Assembly: GCA_021229015.1 (NCBI GenBank)
Contig: CM037785.1
Location: forward strand, 37,178,887-37,242,886
Origin: Solen grandis
Taxonomy: Eukaryota; Mollusca; Bivalvia; Adapedonta; Solenidae
DNA: 64,000 nucleotides
Direction of reading: 5' to 3'
This document shows positions 1-12,590 of this stretch, piece after piece. Position 1 is the stretch's first letter. Each line of letters opens with the position of its first letter. A program made the translations under genes and the position numbers. The notes beneath the pieces were generated by a model. It searched no databases and had not been told where the DNA came from. It worked only from the letters and a program-made list of their open reading frames with translations.

Positions 1-560
1 ATGCGCGTGAAGGGTAAGCATATCAAGTTGAACTTGTAAAATCCGAGATGTCACATTGTTTTCGTATTGATGTCGTTTTATTCCCTTAAGAGTTCTCTAT
101 TCCGCTTTATGTTTCTCTAATTTTATCCCGCTTTCGTTCGCGACATGTTTTCTCTATATTTTGTGACCGTAGATAACTTATAATATGAAGGTCACCTTGG
201 TCCTGTGAGAACATACATGCCTGCGAATCAGAAGGCTTTCTTTTAAAACCCTATGGAAACAGAAATATTCATTACACTTCTATGCACTAATTACTGGTCC
301 AGCCTTGGAACCGCCCAGATGGATAAAACGATTTGCTAGAACTTAATTCCGATTTGACGTAAAAATGTCGATTTTAAATTCATACGATATTAAGTGACAA
401 ATAGTACCTACACACGTCTTAGACGGTATGAAGTAAACTTTAATGGCCACTCGGGCCAGACAAATCAATGAATTCTCCAATCATGTCAAAATAAATTAAT
501 CAGTTTGTAGCCGTTAGAGACAGCACCAATTGTTAACCTGAGACAAAACAGGCATTCCGG
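1..560. other. AT-rich intergenic DNA
   Basis: No open frame, RNA gene or repeat family could be supported here. A short palindrome around AAGGTCACCTT lies near 189. Confidence 0.6.
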
Positions 561-565
561 TGAAA

Positions 566-841
566 TTAATCGCTCCGAAAGGAAAAACGGTCGTCTATTC
601 CTGTTTCATTCATTGCCATGGATACATTTGTTACGAATGAGAGTTTTACTTGTATATTTCTTAAACTTGCAATTTCTTTTAAATAACAATCTTCATAAAT
701 CAGATTCAGTTTGCTAACTGGATCTGACCACATCGTATAGAGGGTCGTTTCAGATTGACCTTTGTATAAGCCAATCAAATCAGCGGCTACAGGATCGTTC
801 GGTATATCGGGGGGGGGGGGGGGGAAGGAGTAACCGTACAT
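566..841 (-). CDS. small ORF, possible exon, unknown
   Basis: A 91-codon frame reads from an ATG at 841 to a TAA next to 566. The predicted product starts MYGYSF, has five prolines encoded by the G homopolymer at 809-824, and continues with a mixed, protein-like composition (acidic and aromatic residues, no long low-complexity run). A moderate donor-like CAAGTAAAAC occurs inside the frame on the minus strand, so only the first part might be exonic. I do not recognise the protein. It may equally be a chance frame, because the proline tract depends on a homopolymer and no promoter or partner exon can be tied to it. Confidence 0.22.
   Translation of the reverse strand: MYGYSFPPPPPDIPNDPVAADLIGLYKGQSETTLYTMWSDPVSKLNLIYEDCYLKEIASLRNIQVKLSFVTNVSMAMNETGIDDRFSFRSD
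809..824. repeat. poly-G tract (16 G)
   Basis: An uninterrupted G homopolymer. It encodes the proline run of the minus-strand frame at 566-841, and its length may be unreliable in the assembly. Confidence 0.9.
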
Positions 842-880
842 GTATAAATGTCACAATAGTGTAGAAAGATGTCTAAGCGG

Positions 881-905
881 CCGGGTAGCTCATTCGACAG
901 AGCGG
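881..905 (+). repeat. duplicated tRNA D-arm segment
   Basis: GTAGCTCATTCGACAGAGCG directly precedes the related GTAGCTCATTTGGTAGAGCA, which is the D-arm of the tRNA-like sequence that follows. It looks like a local tandem duplication of the 5' part of a tRNA gene. Confidence 0.6.
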
Positions 906-973
906 TAGCTCATTTGGTAGAGCATTCGTCCTGTAAGCAAAAGGCCCCGGGTTCGAGTCCCGGTCAATCTGCA
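899..973 (+). tRNA. tRNA-Thr(TGT)-like gene or pseudogene
   Basis: This has the A-box TAGCTCATTTGG (906-917), the exact B-box GGTTCGAGTCC (950-960) and a T-arm CCGGG/CCCGG. The anticodon loop CCTGTAA places TGT at 932-934, so it would read threonine codons. The anticodon stem has one C-A mismatch and one G-T pair. The acceptor stem pairs at only five of seven positions, with two mismatches next to each other in the middle. With the duplicated D-arm upstream, this favours a pseudogene or a SINE head over a functional tRNA. No poly-T terminator follows at once, but a T6 run starts at 975. Confidence 0.45.
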
Positions 974-3900
974 ATTTTTTCTCAGCCTGTGACAAATCGA
1001 AGTCAGTTGGAAACGCGCTATTTAATTGGTTTAAAATCGAGCACTTGTTTTTGCATATAAATTACTTAAAAGGTGACTCCTAATGCGATGTTGTCAGATC
1101 CAAATCGCGGAAAGTAGAGGAGTGCAAATTAGGATATGATTTTAGTGAGATTGTCTAAATAACCGCTTGTGATTAACGTCATCATTTGACTATATGATTA
1201 GGATGCTGGGTCAGTCTTCATGAAAAATTATTCGTATTTTTAATCAAACGTGTCTACAGGCTTCCCTCATCATATCATAAAACTTGTTGGAGGAATTAAA
1301 ATGTCTTCAAACATATATTGCTAAATTGTATTTCTCATCTTGGCATTATAATCGGAAAGGTCATTATCTTTTAATATAATCTACTAAGACCCAAGAAGAA
1401 CTTGAATTGCAAACCTCTAACAATATATCACAAAAACACATCAGAATGATCCGTAAGAACACTATTTTGGGTTTTAACATATAACGCAACTTAAAACAGC
1501 AGCATCACGATACTAGATAGTGACAGTAATTATCAAAAATGATTTGTTAACGTGTTATATTATGTCAGGACGATCGTTGAGTAGGAGCCCCTCCTTCTGA
1601 CTTCATGTAGTGCACGTAATACATGTATCATTTTAATGTTAATATGAATATAATATTATATAATATGAATGAATGAACATAAATGAAAACGACATTTGAT
1701 TATTAATTTACCATAGGAAACATTTACACCAATATTAAAGATTCCTTTAATTTTAAAAATTTAACCTTACTGATCACTCAAGCACAGTCAATCATTTAAA
1801 AAAAGATAAGATGTACTCATAGTCTCCTTTTTTCACATGTCGAAATCTTCTGTAACAAGTGAGTCTGCAATGTTCACAGGTATCAGAGGAAATCACCAGA
1901 ATTGTATTTGTTTCTGAAAAAAAAAAAACATCTTAGCAACACAAATCATTTACCGGTTTGATGTCAGTTACGACATTTATTTAATCTTATACAGAAATCA
2001 CCAAGCATTTAATCAACTAAAAATATAACAATTATAAGTAGCAGAAAACGTTTCGGTAATTAGTGTAATTTCGCACCTTTCCACTCTTCTAAAATGGCGA
2101 CTGTAATTAATATTTTGTCTGAAACTACGACTAATAGATCATAGGATAAAATTGGCATGGGCTTACAATCATTTCAAAAGATGTAATGTTTTCGATTAAT
2201 ACAAATTTAAAATCCAGGGTATCTTAATATAGAATCAAGAAAGAACGGGGTCGGAACCAAAGAAGTAATTGAATAAGGAGATTTAACCAGGGCTCTATCC
2301 AACTTGAAAATGGTAATTTATGAGATAATCACAGAAGGGTATCAGGACAAATGTTTCCCGTACATGACATTTTACCCAGTTTTCCACACACCCTGTCTAA
2401 ACACGTTTTCTTTTTATTAAGAACCGGTTCCTCTTTGGTTAATTCACTCTAAAATTGGGCAGATAATGGATGTTTTATGCAGTTATCTTTGAAAGCTTTA
2501 ATGACTTGACATTTTACATAATCTTTCCTTCGACGTTTCACATCCGGATCTTCAGAGCAGCTATTTGCTAAACAAACGATTTAATGAAACCACACGATGC
2601 GCTTCACATTATTGCGGAGTTACACGAATCATCATGATGTTCCGTTATAGCTTTTTACAATAAAAAAAAATAAAAAAATAAATAAAAAAAAAACTTCGAG
2701 AAAGTATATCACTTCATTGTTCATACTAAATTGACCGCCCTTTTTTGGAATGATATTCCTTCCTGGACTATTTTCTCAATTATTGTTTAGAAATATCATA
2801 TAATAACTCACCACAAATTATTTTGCAGACTTCGATCTTTCTCTGTTCTGTCAGTTTATTTGTAGCCAAATACTTATAAGAAAGTGTCTTATTTCGTCTA
2901 AACGGCTAAGTAATATATTTTTGTTCAGGTCCTTGTCTTTCCTGACGATTTGCGTCAGAGGAATAAGAGAGCTCTAAGAGAACTTTTTGAATTTTAGATG
3001 TATACATTCAACTGAATGTCGTCGAGATAATAACAAGGAAAAATGCACCCATTTGTGAAAACTGTAGAATCAGCTAATCGGTAGAAAGTGATTTTTGTAC
3101 TGGTTTGATTCGCAAACGAAAGTTGTTAAAGGTATCTAGGAACCAATTATGAGTGTAGCACGTGCTTGCATAGATAGATGGATATATCTTTTATTTGCAA
3201 ATCCAGTAGACCTATAGGCTTATGAGGTACAATGTTTATCATATAGTATGGCTTGAAAAAGCAATAAAAAGGCAATGTCAACAAAACATATTGTTAGTAT
3301 ATTCATTCGCGACATAATATGTTATAAAAAGGGAGAACAAAATTAGATCAAAGGAGCACGTAAAGTTTAACCATATCTATTTTATAAGAAGAAAATTGAT
3401 CCTCCGATTTCTTGTAAGTTCGTAATAATCGTTTATTCATCTATACAAATACCTGACGGAAATAATCGAAAAAGCATTACGAATTACATGCAGCTACAAA
3501 AAGGAAGGTTTATACATTAAATAAAATTTCATAGTATAGAATAGAACAAGACACCTTTGATTTTTGTCGAAAGCGGAATGTATCAAACATGTTTTGTTAA
3601 AGTTTTATATTTTCAAACGCAATAATATTTTTATAACTTTTGTACAAAACGTCCTTTTTTATTCTCTAAAACGAAAACTTTAAAGGATGATTTGTTTATA
3701 TTTAAACGTATAAGAAAAGGAGAGAAAGAAAAGAAAAATAGAATAAATAATGGTAAAAGTATAGAAAAAAATAGAGAAGGGTAATATCTAACCTTAATGA
3801 CTGAGACAAGAGTTTCGTTTTTGATTTTGAATGCATACTAGTAAGTGAACATTGCTAACTTCATTGTTTGAATATGATAATGTAACACATTTCTGCATAT

Positions 3901-4213
3901 TTTGCATCATATATGAAATATTTTGCTATGTAACATATTTCTTAAATTATTATTTATCTTAATGATCTATCCTCGAAGCAGTTATCTTTGCATAATATTT
4001 CATGCATTGGTGTTTTTTTCTTCTTTTTTTTTTCATTTTTGCTATTGACTTTTTCTACATTCCGCTTATAACCAATGCGATGAAACATGTCATCTAATAA
4101 GTGCAATAGGATATTTTAGGTATATTAATATTAACACATTACCACTGTAAATCGAAATTTGAATGTTTGTATATACTGTTGTAATTTTTGATAATGAAAT
4201 CAATTTATCTTAT
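974..4213. other. AT-rich intergenic DNA
   Basis: No supported gene. It holds short A-rich runs (1918-1929, 2661-2691) and a purine-rich stretch near 3718-3780. Stop codons are dense in all frames. Confidence 0.6.
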
Positions 4214-4443
4214 GTGGCCTCCGTGGCCGAGAAGGTAAAGTTGCTGACTTTAACACTCACTCAACCCTTCGAATCCCGGTAGGGTCATTCGTATTTTCTT
4301 GTGAGGAAGCCTTCCAGCTGGCTTGCGGTAGGTCGATGGTTCTTCCCGGATGCCTCCGTACATTCGGGGCCTTAATAATAATAAGCTGTAATAAGCTGAT
4401 CGTTGATATATGACTGAAACACTATCGAAGCGCCGGTAAAATC
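4214..4443 (+). mobile_element. tRNA-derived SINE, near full length
   Basis: The head resembles a Leu/Ser-type tRNA: A-box TGGCCGAGAAGG and a T-arm-like CTTCGAATCCC. The central block reads GAGGAAGCCTTCCAGCTGGC and is followed by the CGGTAGGTCGATGGTTCT and GGATGCCTCCGT stretches. The 3' part reads TATATGACTGAAACACTATC and ends at GGTAAAATC. The same central and 3' blocks occur in reverse at 30489-30640 and 42858-43038, which defines a family within the window. The block order matches an abundant bivalve tRNA-SINE as I remember it; the family name was not checked. Confidence 0.8.
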
Positions 4444-7400
4444 AAATATTTAAACAGTCAATTTATTTTAATTTGAATCCACACCAAGAATCATCATGTT
4501 ATATACAAACTTGAAATGTTTATTTTCTTTACTGAACAATATTTTTATCCAGTATCTAATCATATCAATAATCTATGGTGTATAAAAGTTTTCCTACCTA
4601 GCTTGAAATAAATTTAATCGCTCTGTGCCGTTTAGTATATTTTTGCAACAAGGATGTGTCACATTACCCTCACCTATATTGTGAGTTAAGGTCCCTGTTT
4701 TAAATAACTCATTTTTCTAGTAAAAATATTTCGATGGTCTTATTCAAAAAGTTGCAGTTGAAAATACTGTTAGTCATTCTGTAAAACACATCTATTAAAT
4801 TTATGTTTCTTCTTCCCGTACTACTGAAATTGCAAAAATAGCCACTAGTAAGAAGGAGTAAAATATCACAAAATTATACCAACCACATGCCCATTTAAAT
4901 GTTTGAAAACAGCAAGATATCGTTTAAGGGTATTATCTTTTCATGTTTGATAAACAATATAAAGTATTATATTTGCCACCTATCTTTATAGACATTACTC
5001 CTCACAACATTTTGTAATATTCATTTAATATAAAACACACACACAAAACTCTAGCATGATGATGTATACATCTTTACAATAGCATTTATCAACTTTATTT
5101 TCTTAAACCATTAAATGATATTCTGCATCCTTTAAGCTTACATACTCACCGTGAAATTGCAAAAAAGTAGTTTAATAGAATATGAAGAGAAACATAGCGT
5201 ATGATAGTCATGCACAAGCTTGGTGTATAAAAAAGGTGTATAGAAAAGTTTTGATGTTATATGGCACTTATACAAACATGAATTAGATAAAGTCAATGAA
5301 TGTTAATTTCTTTTAATGTTTTTATCTTCAATTCATTCAAATAGTCCAAATACAGCCTTAAAAGATATCAAAAATGTACAATATGTTATTTAAGCGACCT
5401 TTTCCATCATTTATATTCGTTTAACTAAAATGTATTGCAATATTTTTGGCAGTTGATCGTATATATGTCTTGATTTTTTTTTTTTAAATTGCTGTCGATG
5501 TTTGCAAATCCGACCAACAGTGGCGATTAATATACGACTTTCAAACGAGCAGAATTTCATTTGAAGGAAATTAAGATATTATGCAAGTTAAATGTCATAT
5601 TATTTTCACCCGTGTTGTCATGAAAGGCACAAAGAGCAACGTACATAAAAATTAGATTGTTTAAGAATATTTTTGGATGAAACAAATTGTTTAAAAACTA
5701 GCGCTGATATGATTAATGTCATGACAAATGGGTTTCAGCTCTTTTAGAGAAATAATTATTAAAACGTGCATGGTGCATTGGTTCTGTGATAATGAGTCGA
5801 TGACCATACTATAGTTCAATGTAAAGACATAAATGGCAAACATTCTTGTCTTCTCTCTCATATTTCGTATCGATATATTGGCTGATAGTTTGATGCAAGA
5901 AAAACAACAACATACAGTCATATATGTACTGAAAGATGGTCAGACAGAGAGAGTTGAGAGAGAGAGAGAGAAAGGGGGAGAGAAATTTGTAATTATTCCA
6001 CATGGCTCGATATTCTCTTTAATGGGAAGGATACATAAGGTATGCCTGATTTCTTTGAAATTTTTTCCTGTTCAGGATCTAAAAGAGATAACTCGCCACC
6101 ATCTTTCCTATATGAAGATAATATGCATAAACAGGTATAATTTACAGTCATTCTGTCACATTAGAAAGACGAAAAATCAATACCACGTAATTTGATTGCG
6201 GGCAAATTACTTCATCTCAGGGATTCGTCTGAGCAAACCTATATCTACATAGATGTAATAAGTAACTTTGTCAGAGAATAAATGATGTATGGATTAATTT
6301 AAGACAGACTGCGTGTTAATAACAGGTTGGAGACAGGGAAATTGCAACCATATGTCGCCAGAATATAGGATAACATAATTGCAATGTGATGCGGCTGCAC
6401 TAGGTTGATTCATTCATCTAATTCCGAAATTAGATCTAGATATACTACTCATAATTTGCTAAGGATCACTTATTGTTCATTCATATCAGAACATTGAATG
6501 ATTTAATATGATTGAAAACCTATTGTCCAAAATAACAAAATAAACCAAATAAGAGCTATCACAGATGGTAATTCATACCCCTGCTACATTGCTATGTCGC
6601 ATTTATTGATTAATGAAATTGTCACCTTGATGTCACATGAAGGTGAAGGTCACAATTCCGTTTTAAAGGGTGGCGGTACTGTCTTAATGAATATTGCATG
6701 TAATTATGAATAAATTATGTGAAGCGATTTTAAAGATAAATCTATTTAAAAAAGGAATATTGACCAGCCGCAACGCAACGGAACAGGACTGGAAACTTCC
6801 CATATACCTCCATAAAACACTTGCTTTGGGATATAATGTATCTAAGTACTCACAATGGTAATCGTCAAAATGAAATCTATCAAATACACAAGTAAATGGG
6901 ATTTCACTAAATGATCCTTTGCAAATTTTGAGTAATATAATATTTTGAATTATAGTTAGGCTTTTCAAATGCATTATAGACATGATTATAAATCATAATT
7001 GAGCCGTATTAATCTAAGATGTCATAAATGACTATCAATTTTGAAGGAAACATAAAAGGATGGTAAAGATGAATTGTTGAATGTATATATTTATACGAGA
7101 ATTGCCGAAAATAATTCGTCTGTGCATTTTGTTTGATATTTCTTTTAATTAGACGAGCTTAGTCCTTTGAAGTGACTGTTATGTCTGTAATCAAACACTA
7201 TCATAAAGTTCATACTTAGACTATGAATCATGATGATGTTATTGTACTTGTTTAAATTAGATTATGGATGCTTTATATTAAGTTCTTTTAATAGCCAAAG
7301 TGGTGCTTTCTCAGTGATATGTCTCGCCCGTAGACAACTGGTATGATATAAATAATTCATTATTTGAAATAATATGGATTGTTTGTTAACGCACAATTTC

Positions 7401-8600
7401 AACAGAAAAGTCTTATTTCTAAAATTTATGTACACTACCATTGTTTCCAAATAAACATCTATTTTAACATTTTTATAGTGTTTCTTTTACTCAAATGCAT
7501 TAAAAATATACATTCAATGGACGTAAATTTAGCGGTACAGATTGAATTTTCAAAATTTTAACAATGAAAATATGATCTTTCTAGACTATTTACTTCCGTC
7601 AAAAAGAGATTCTCGATTTGTCAGGGATATTTGTATACGCGAATTCAGTGAACAGGAAACTTTTCATTTAAATGTAACAATGTGAAAGTATGTAAAGACT
7701 TCATTTCGGTAGGATAAATCACAAATCCGTAGGGCATATATTATTGCAAATTCTCCCAAATTTTACTACATTATAAACAATTTAAGTTCAGGGAAGCTAT
7801 TAATAATGCTAATAACAATTCTACATATTCCATTCTCTGGAAGTAGCCGATCCCTTATTTCTTGAAAGCGTATATCAAACTGATATACACGACTCAATGA
7901 TAAAAAATACGAGTGGTTTAAACAGAAGTGCCTGGAAGCACGGGCGGTATATATGAGTTTATTTTTTATAAGTAGAGAGAAAACTTATGAATATCAAACA
8001 GCAAGTAAAGATTTGTGTAATAAAAAAGAAAATCCACATAAAATCAAATAAATGACATAGAAAGACATCAAACAGAATAACACAGAATCGGCGTTTGCAC
8101 AGATGTTGTGGATTGAAGATAAATATCACTTCATAATTTTTCATTCTCTCTATACTTTCATGACAAAGGATAATAACACTTTCGATATACAAATGTACTG
8201 TAATATAGTTAATCTTTCAGGCGAAAAACTTACGCTACAATATTTTTCATTATAACTCGTATCTAAGTATTTGCTCTCTAGAGGTTCTGTTCAGGCCAAT
8301 ATAGTATAAGAAAATAGTCAGAAAATGACTCATTTCGTCTGTCTGATCATGGGATCACGAGACCCTTTTCAGCCACACCCCGGTTATGTATGTAAATATG
8401 TTTTATACATGTATATCTGTTGAGTTATTTCGTATGGAAAAAATAATAAAAAGTAGAATGTAAATGAAATTACTTTAGCAAGGGTTGTGGATGGATGAAG
8501 TTGACTTTGTATTTCGAGCAAATGTTCGATTCAAGGAACAAAATCATGTTTATCTTATACATGTACTACATTTAGTGATCAAAGCACCAATACAGTATAT
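4444..8600. other. AT-rich intergenic DNA
   Basis: No supported gene. Present are a GA-rich simple repeat (5941-5981) and a small block at 6621-6656 with TCACCTT and AAGGTGAAGGTCACA, an imperfect inverted pair that includes two adjacent AGGTNA-like half sites. Open frames here are short and of AT-driven composition. Confidence 0.55.
5941..5981 (+). repeat. GA-rich simple repeat
   Basis: Imperfect (GA)n with interruptions, passing into AAAGGGGGAGAG. Confidence 0.85.
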
Positions 8601-8628
8601 ATGTATAAAATAATATTTGATCTTATAG

Positions 8629-8789
8629 CAAATGCTAGTGATCCCGGGATCAAGGAAGATGGATTGAAAACTAAAGATGAACTGGATGGAAGACATATTA
8701 ATCCTGCTGTCCCTGCAGCAGCGACTGATGATGATGATGATGATGACAGCTCCGGAAGTGTTCTTCATATCTATGCAATGAGCTGCTAA
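8629..8789 (+). CDS. possible terminal exon with acidic run
   Basis: After a plausible acceptor (TTGATCTTATAG, AG at 8627-8628) a frame runs to a TAA at 8787-8789. It encodes a hydrophilic tail of about 53 residues beginning NASDPGIKEDGLK, with seven aspartates from (GAT)n at about 8726-8746 and ending LHIYAMSC. The block is less AT-rich than its surroundings and has mixed codon use, as expected of a last exon. An ATG at 8601 lies in the same frame, so a 62-codon ORF is the alternative. No upstream exon can be assigned and I do not recognise the protein. Confidence 0.3.
8726..8746 (+). repeat. (GAT)7 microsatellite
   Basis: A trinucleotide repeat that encodes the aspartate run of the candidate exon around it. 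Confidence 0.9.
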
Positions 8790-8879
8790 ACAAACACAGT
8801 ATTTTTTTCTTTCAAATTTGCATGGTCTTGGTTTAAACATATTTCTTTTTACATTCGTATACTAATCCCATTCAACGAT

Positions 8880-9095
8880 GCAAGGATGGACAGTATGCCG
8901 AACCGTATGTAACCATTGGCATACAGACAGTCTGATGCTGGTCACGTTTATCCATGTACCGCATAAGGTACATATCAACCCCAAAAGACAACTTCATAGG
9001 AACTGTTGCATATGGTTTGAAATACTGAATGCACGTCTTTTGCGTCATTTGGAATCGAACCAACGACCTTCGGATTCGCATTCATGTAAGTTACT
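8880..9095 (-). mobile_element. SINE-like repeat, tRNA part antisense
   Basis: The segment reading GACAACTTCATAGGAACTGT, then GTTGCATATGGTTTG and ACTGAATGCACG, is repeated in diverged form at 44880-45005. The right end (9050-9090) holds antisense tRNA sequence: on the minus strand GAATCCGAAGG is followed by GGTTCGATTCC, the anticodon arm and T-arm of an Arg-like tRNA. It is best read as an old tRNA-derived SINE lying on the minus strand. Confidence 0.5.
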
Positions 9096-9159
9096 CTTCA
9101 AAACATTTCACCGATTCAGTTGTTTTTGTCCTTTAATGCTAATATTTTTCAAACTCTAA

Positions 9160-10020
9160 AAACGTACATTTGTATTTAAAAGCTAAATATAAGACCTAGC
9201 TGCTAGATTTTACATTTTCATCTTTAAGCTTTTACATATAACTACGTGATTTTTTACGTATATATACTAACTTTAAGGGGGTCACTCTAAGCTTCAGTAC
9301 ATATGTAATCTTGAAATTATTTCAAAGACTAATAACTGGACAACATATAATATTTCAAGAGGAAAATAATCAGGTTTGATTGAAAAGAAGCTTGGTGACT
9401 TGTACTTTTCGTGAGATAACTTGTTGCTATAAAGTTTGTTGTATGAGGACCGGTCATTTTTTTTTAGATTTAATTTAATCACATGTGGCTTTTGAGATCT
9501 TATACATGAAATTTTTGCATTAAATCAAAGGATAGTTGTGAAATTTTAAACTGCTCTGTAAAAGATTTGGACTAAGTTGATTTATCAATCCTTTCAGGAA
9601 TATCAACTACATATCTAATTAGCATATTCAAAACTAAATATCGCATACAACTTCAAATACTAACAAGTTATTTCTTTTAACAGAAAAACAAATCCGCGTA
9701 CATAAAAATCTTACTTTATATTTTATGTATTGAAACGTTAAACTTAAATTAAGTAATATTAATATATATAAATACAAAAACAAAAAGGGAGTAAAATTTA
9801 AAAGCTTAAGATCAGTCGACTACTTTTTATAAATCACCTACAAAATACAGTACAACCCTGCTTAAAGGACAATTTATAATTATGTTAAATAGAGGGGTTA
9901 ATTGGGCAGATGAGTGAAATAACTGCTAAATGTAGGGTAATTCAAGCAATACGAAAAGCTACTTTACTGTACTGTACTATTTGTTGATAAATTATAAATT
10001 CAGGGACTGTAAATATTCTA
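9160..10020. other. AT-rich intergenic DNA
   Basis: No gene, RNA or named repeat seen. Confidence 0.6.
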
Positions 10021-10049
10021 GTTGGTGAAAAAAGTAAGAAAAGCAAAAA

Positions 10050-10078
10050 AACAACAACAACAACAACAAAAAAAAAAA
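10050..10078 (+). repeat. (CAA)n plus poly-A tract
   Basis: ACAACAACAACAACAACAAC followed by A11. It abuts the antisense tRNA-like fragment on its right, a plausible degenerate SINE boundary. Confidence 0.8.
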
Positions 10079-10080
10079 CT

Positions 10081-10135
10081 CAAGACCCTTCGCTTATTAG
10101 GCCGACGCCTTACCAACTGCACCACGGTGGGACCA
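10081..10135 (-). pseudogene. truncated tRNA-Ile(AAT)-like fragment
   Basis: On the minus strand the fragment has the A-box TGGTGCAGTTGG and an anticodon loop CTAATAA (anticodon AAT). The anticodon stem is only partly paired and the T-arm is missing; the sequence ends at a simple repeat. This fits a tRNA pseudogene or a SINE head, not a working gene. Confidence 0.45.
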
Positions 10136-10139
10136 GACT

Positions 10140-11940
10140 TTGTGCAACGTTGTATTATTCCTCTACACGATTTCACGCTTTTAAAATCTAAATGTAAATG
10201 CTCGTTCTGCTGCGATCGTAAGCGTTTAGATTTTCTCGTTTAAATAGAAAGATTAAAAAGTTATATGCAAATTGATATCATGGAGAAAGAATTGGTTGTG
10301 ACCGACATAATAACAAATAGTGGAATGTAACCAAAGACTGTCCCGAATTTTCGTGATAAAAGAACGCCATTTTATCTGAAGACAGAAAATCAAATTCTCT
10401 ATATACCGCCTTGACAGGCCTTTTTGGGGGCCCGCAATGAAAAGCCAAACAGATTTGATATGGGTTGTGTCGCACACTTGTATATTTGCATTGAATAAAA
10501 GGTTTGTGTAATGTAAATTAGAAACTTCAGTCCGTATGGCCATTTCAGTTTCGAGACATTTGGCGCATGCACTTTGCGTCCTATAAAAGTAGGTCTAGCA
10601 CAACCGTAAGCATAGTAGATATATTCTTGTATCCTTTAATATGTTCTGATATTGCGACATCATTTACACCATGTTCAGCAAAATACTTTATAGTTTGCTT
10701 TACTAACTAACGGTGTTAGAGAGAACCATACATTTTTTCGTCATTACAAAAAGTGTGCAAATTAATGTAAAATAATATACAACTAATACATTTATATACT
10801 AATTCTTGCTTTATACTCGTGATGTTTGATACACATCTTGTTTATAAATAGATCGATTTAGATAATTGTATTAGCTTTGTTTTATTTGAGGTTGTCATGT
10901 TACAATATGTACTTAGTATCATTTGCATTTGAATATCAAAATCCACTATAAGGTATTTACAGCATTTGAAACATATTTTACGCGTAAGCCTTGTTAGCAG
11001 AAGAAGTATAAAAATGTATTAGCGTTATAAGAGTTCAGTAATTAAAATATATAGTAAATTAATATATAAACTTTGCGTAAAATTAAGGTTTTAAATTTTT
11101 GGATAAAGGAAGTACATTATTAAAACAAATAAAAAAAATGTAAAAATATCAAACACTGTTTCAAAACAAAGCTTTTGGAATTAAGACGAGGTCACATCAA
11201 AAACGCGTATATCCCAAAACACACACTCTTTAGCAAATTATCATAACATTTGATTTAAATAATTATATATGAAGATATGATGAACAATGATTAGTTAGAA
11301 TACAACGTAAAACGCAACAATTCTACTGGAACATTTTACAAAATTACAAATGTATTCTATCTCTTTTAGAAAAGCCCCATAAAACCATATGAAATCTATT
11401 ATTGTTCAAATGAAGAATGAATCGATACCGTAGGAAATTGAAATTTACGATATATTTGATACATTCATTTCAAAGCTTTTCCATAAAATATGCTGATGTA
11501 CCAAAATAAATGATTCAATTATCAAATCCACTCCAGATTTGTTTTAAAAATCCAATTTTCTTGAAAACAACTATTTTCTTATTTATCGGTATTTACTTCC
11601 TATCTCTAATGATTACAATAGGCGTGAAGAGACAGGGTCCAATAAAAATCATCTCATCTACAATAATGTCAATGATAAGTCAGCCATTTTTAAACTGCAA
11701 TCTAAATAACATCTCTAGAGCCTTAAGAAATGTTATTATCCTCATGTTTCAATCCGATTATGATGAAAGAACAGAATAAATACCTTTTCGCTTACACTTG
11801 TTTTTACCGATTTAAACATAGATCATGCCCTTCCTACCATTTTACCAATTCTGATGCAGATTTAATCGAAGAGCATTTCTATTAAGTGAATCGAAAATTT
11901 TAATTAACAAATGCACAATATAATATCTTCTTATTTTCCT
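10140..11940. other. AT-rich intergenic DNA
   Basis: No supported gene. The 89-codon frame at 11510-11779 is rich in Ile, Leu, Phe and Ser as expected of AT-rich noise. Confidence 0.55.
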
Positions 11941-11945
11941 GTCCT

Positions 11946-11987
11946 AACACACACACCCACACACACACACACACACACACACGCGCG
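11946..11987 (+). repeat. (CA)n microsatellite
   Basis: A CA dinucleotide repeat with one CCC interruption, ending in CGCGCG. Confidence 0.95.
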
Positions 11988-12164
11988 TCTATTGTGGAAT
12001 GACCTTTCTTGAAGCCAAATTGAGAGTCAGATTTCTGAAATTAATTTATTGATTTTTTCTATTCGAAATATTTAACGTTATACATTTAAAAATCATTTCA
12101 CGCCTTATGAACAAAATATTTTATAAAGTCACTTATGACCAGCCAAAATATCACAACTAGCAAT

Positions 12165-12206
12165 TAGATATAAATTATATTTAATTTTAGATATAAATTA
12201 TATTTT
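12165..12206 (+). repeat. short AT-rich tandem duplication
   Basis: TAGATATAAATTATATTT occurs twice with a period of about 23 bp, within an AT-only stretch able to fold on itself. Confidence 0.7.
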
Positions 12207-12572
12207 ATATATAAAATATTATTTAAATATAAAACAAGAAGCAGTTTTCTTTAAGTGACCGATTTACAGTGACGAGAAAGTACATTTGTATACATTTTCT
12301 TTACTTCTCCCCTACCAATGTGTTATTTCGTCAAATCTGTATTTTTGTAATCCAAATTTTCTTCATAAAATATATATATATAAAGTTATTTTTTTTTTTT
12401 TATTTCATGCCCTCGTAATTGACCTATATTAATAAAGTGGAAGATCCATAATAACGAAAGAAATCATTTGTTAACCATACGAACATGCGTTAAAAAGAAA
12501 CATTTTGACACATATAAGCTGTACGTAACAATGCGATTTTATGGGTCTTGTATTTCTCCCCGAGATTTTGGG

Positions 12573-12590
12573 ACTACATGTACATGTAGT
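12573..12590. repeat. 18 bp perfect palindrome
   Basis: ACTACATGTACATGTAGT is its own reverse complement. No function can be assigned. Confidence 0.85.

Noticed and set aside
5833..6195. 120-codon plus-strand frame
   Set aside because: The middle is encoded by the GA simple repeat and the rest is AT-driven; no motif supports a gene.
6621..6656. AGGTGAAGGTCA as a nuclear receptor site
   Set aside because: A single short match in intergenic DNA, with no gene nearby to regulate.
8878..9159. Plus-strand frame with HLESNQRPSDSHS
   Set aside because: It is an antisense translation of tRNA-derived sequence.
11510..11779. 89-codon plus-strand frame
   Set aside because: Its Ile/Leu/Phe/Ser-rich composition is as expected from AT-rich noise; no start context or splice evidence.
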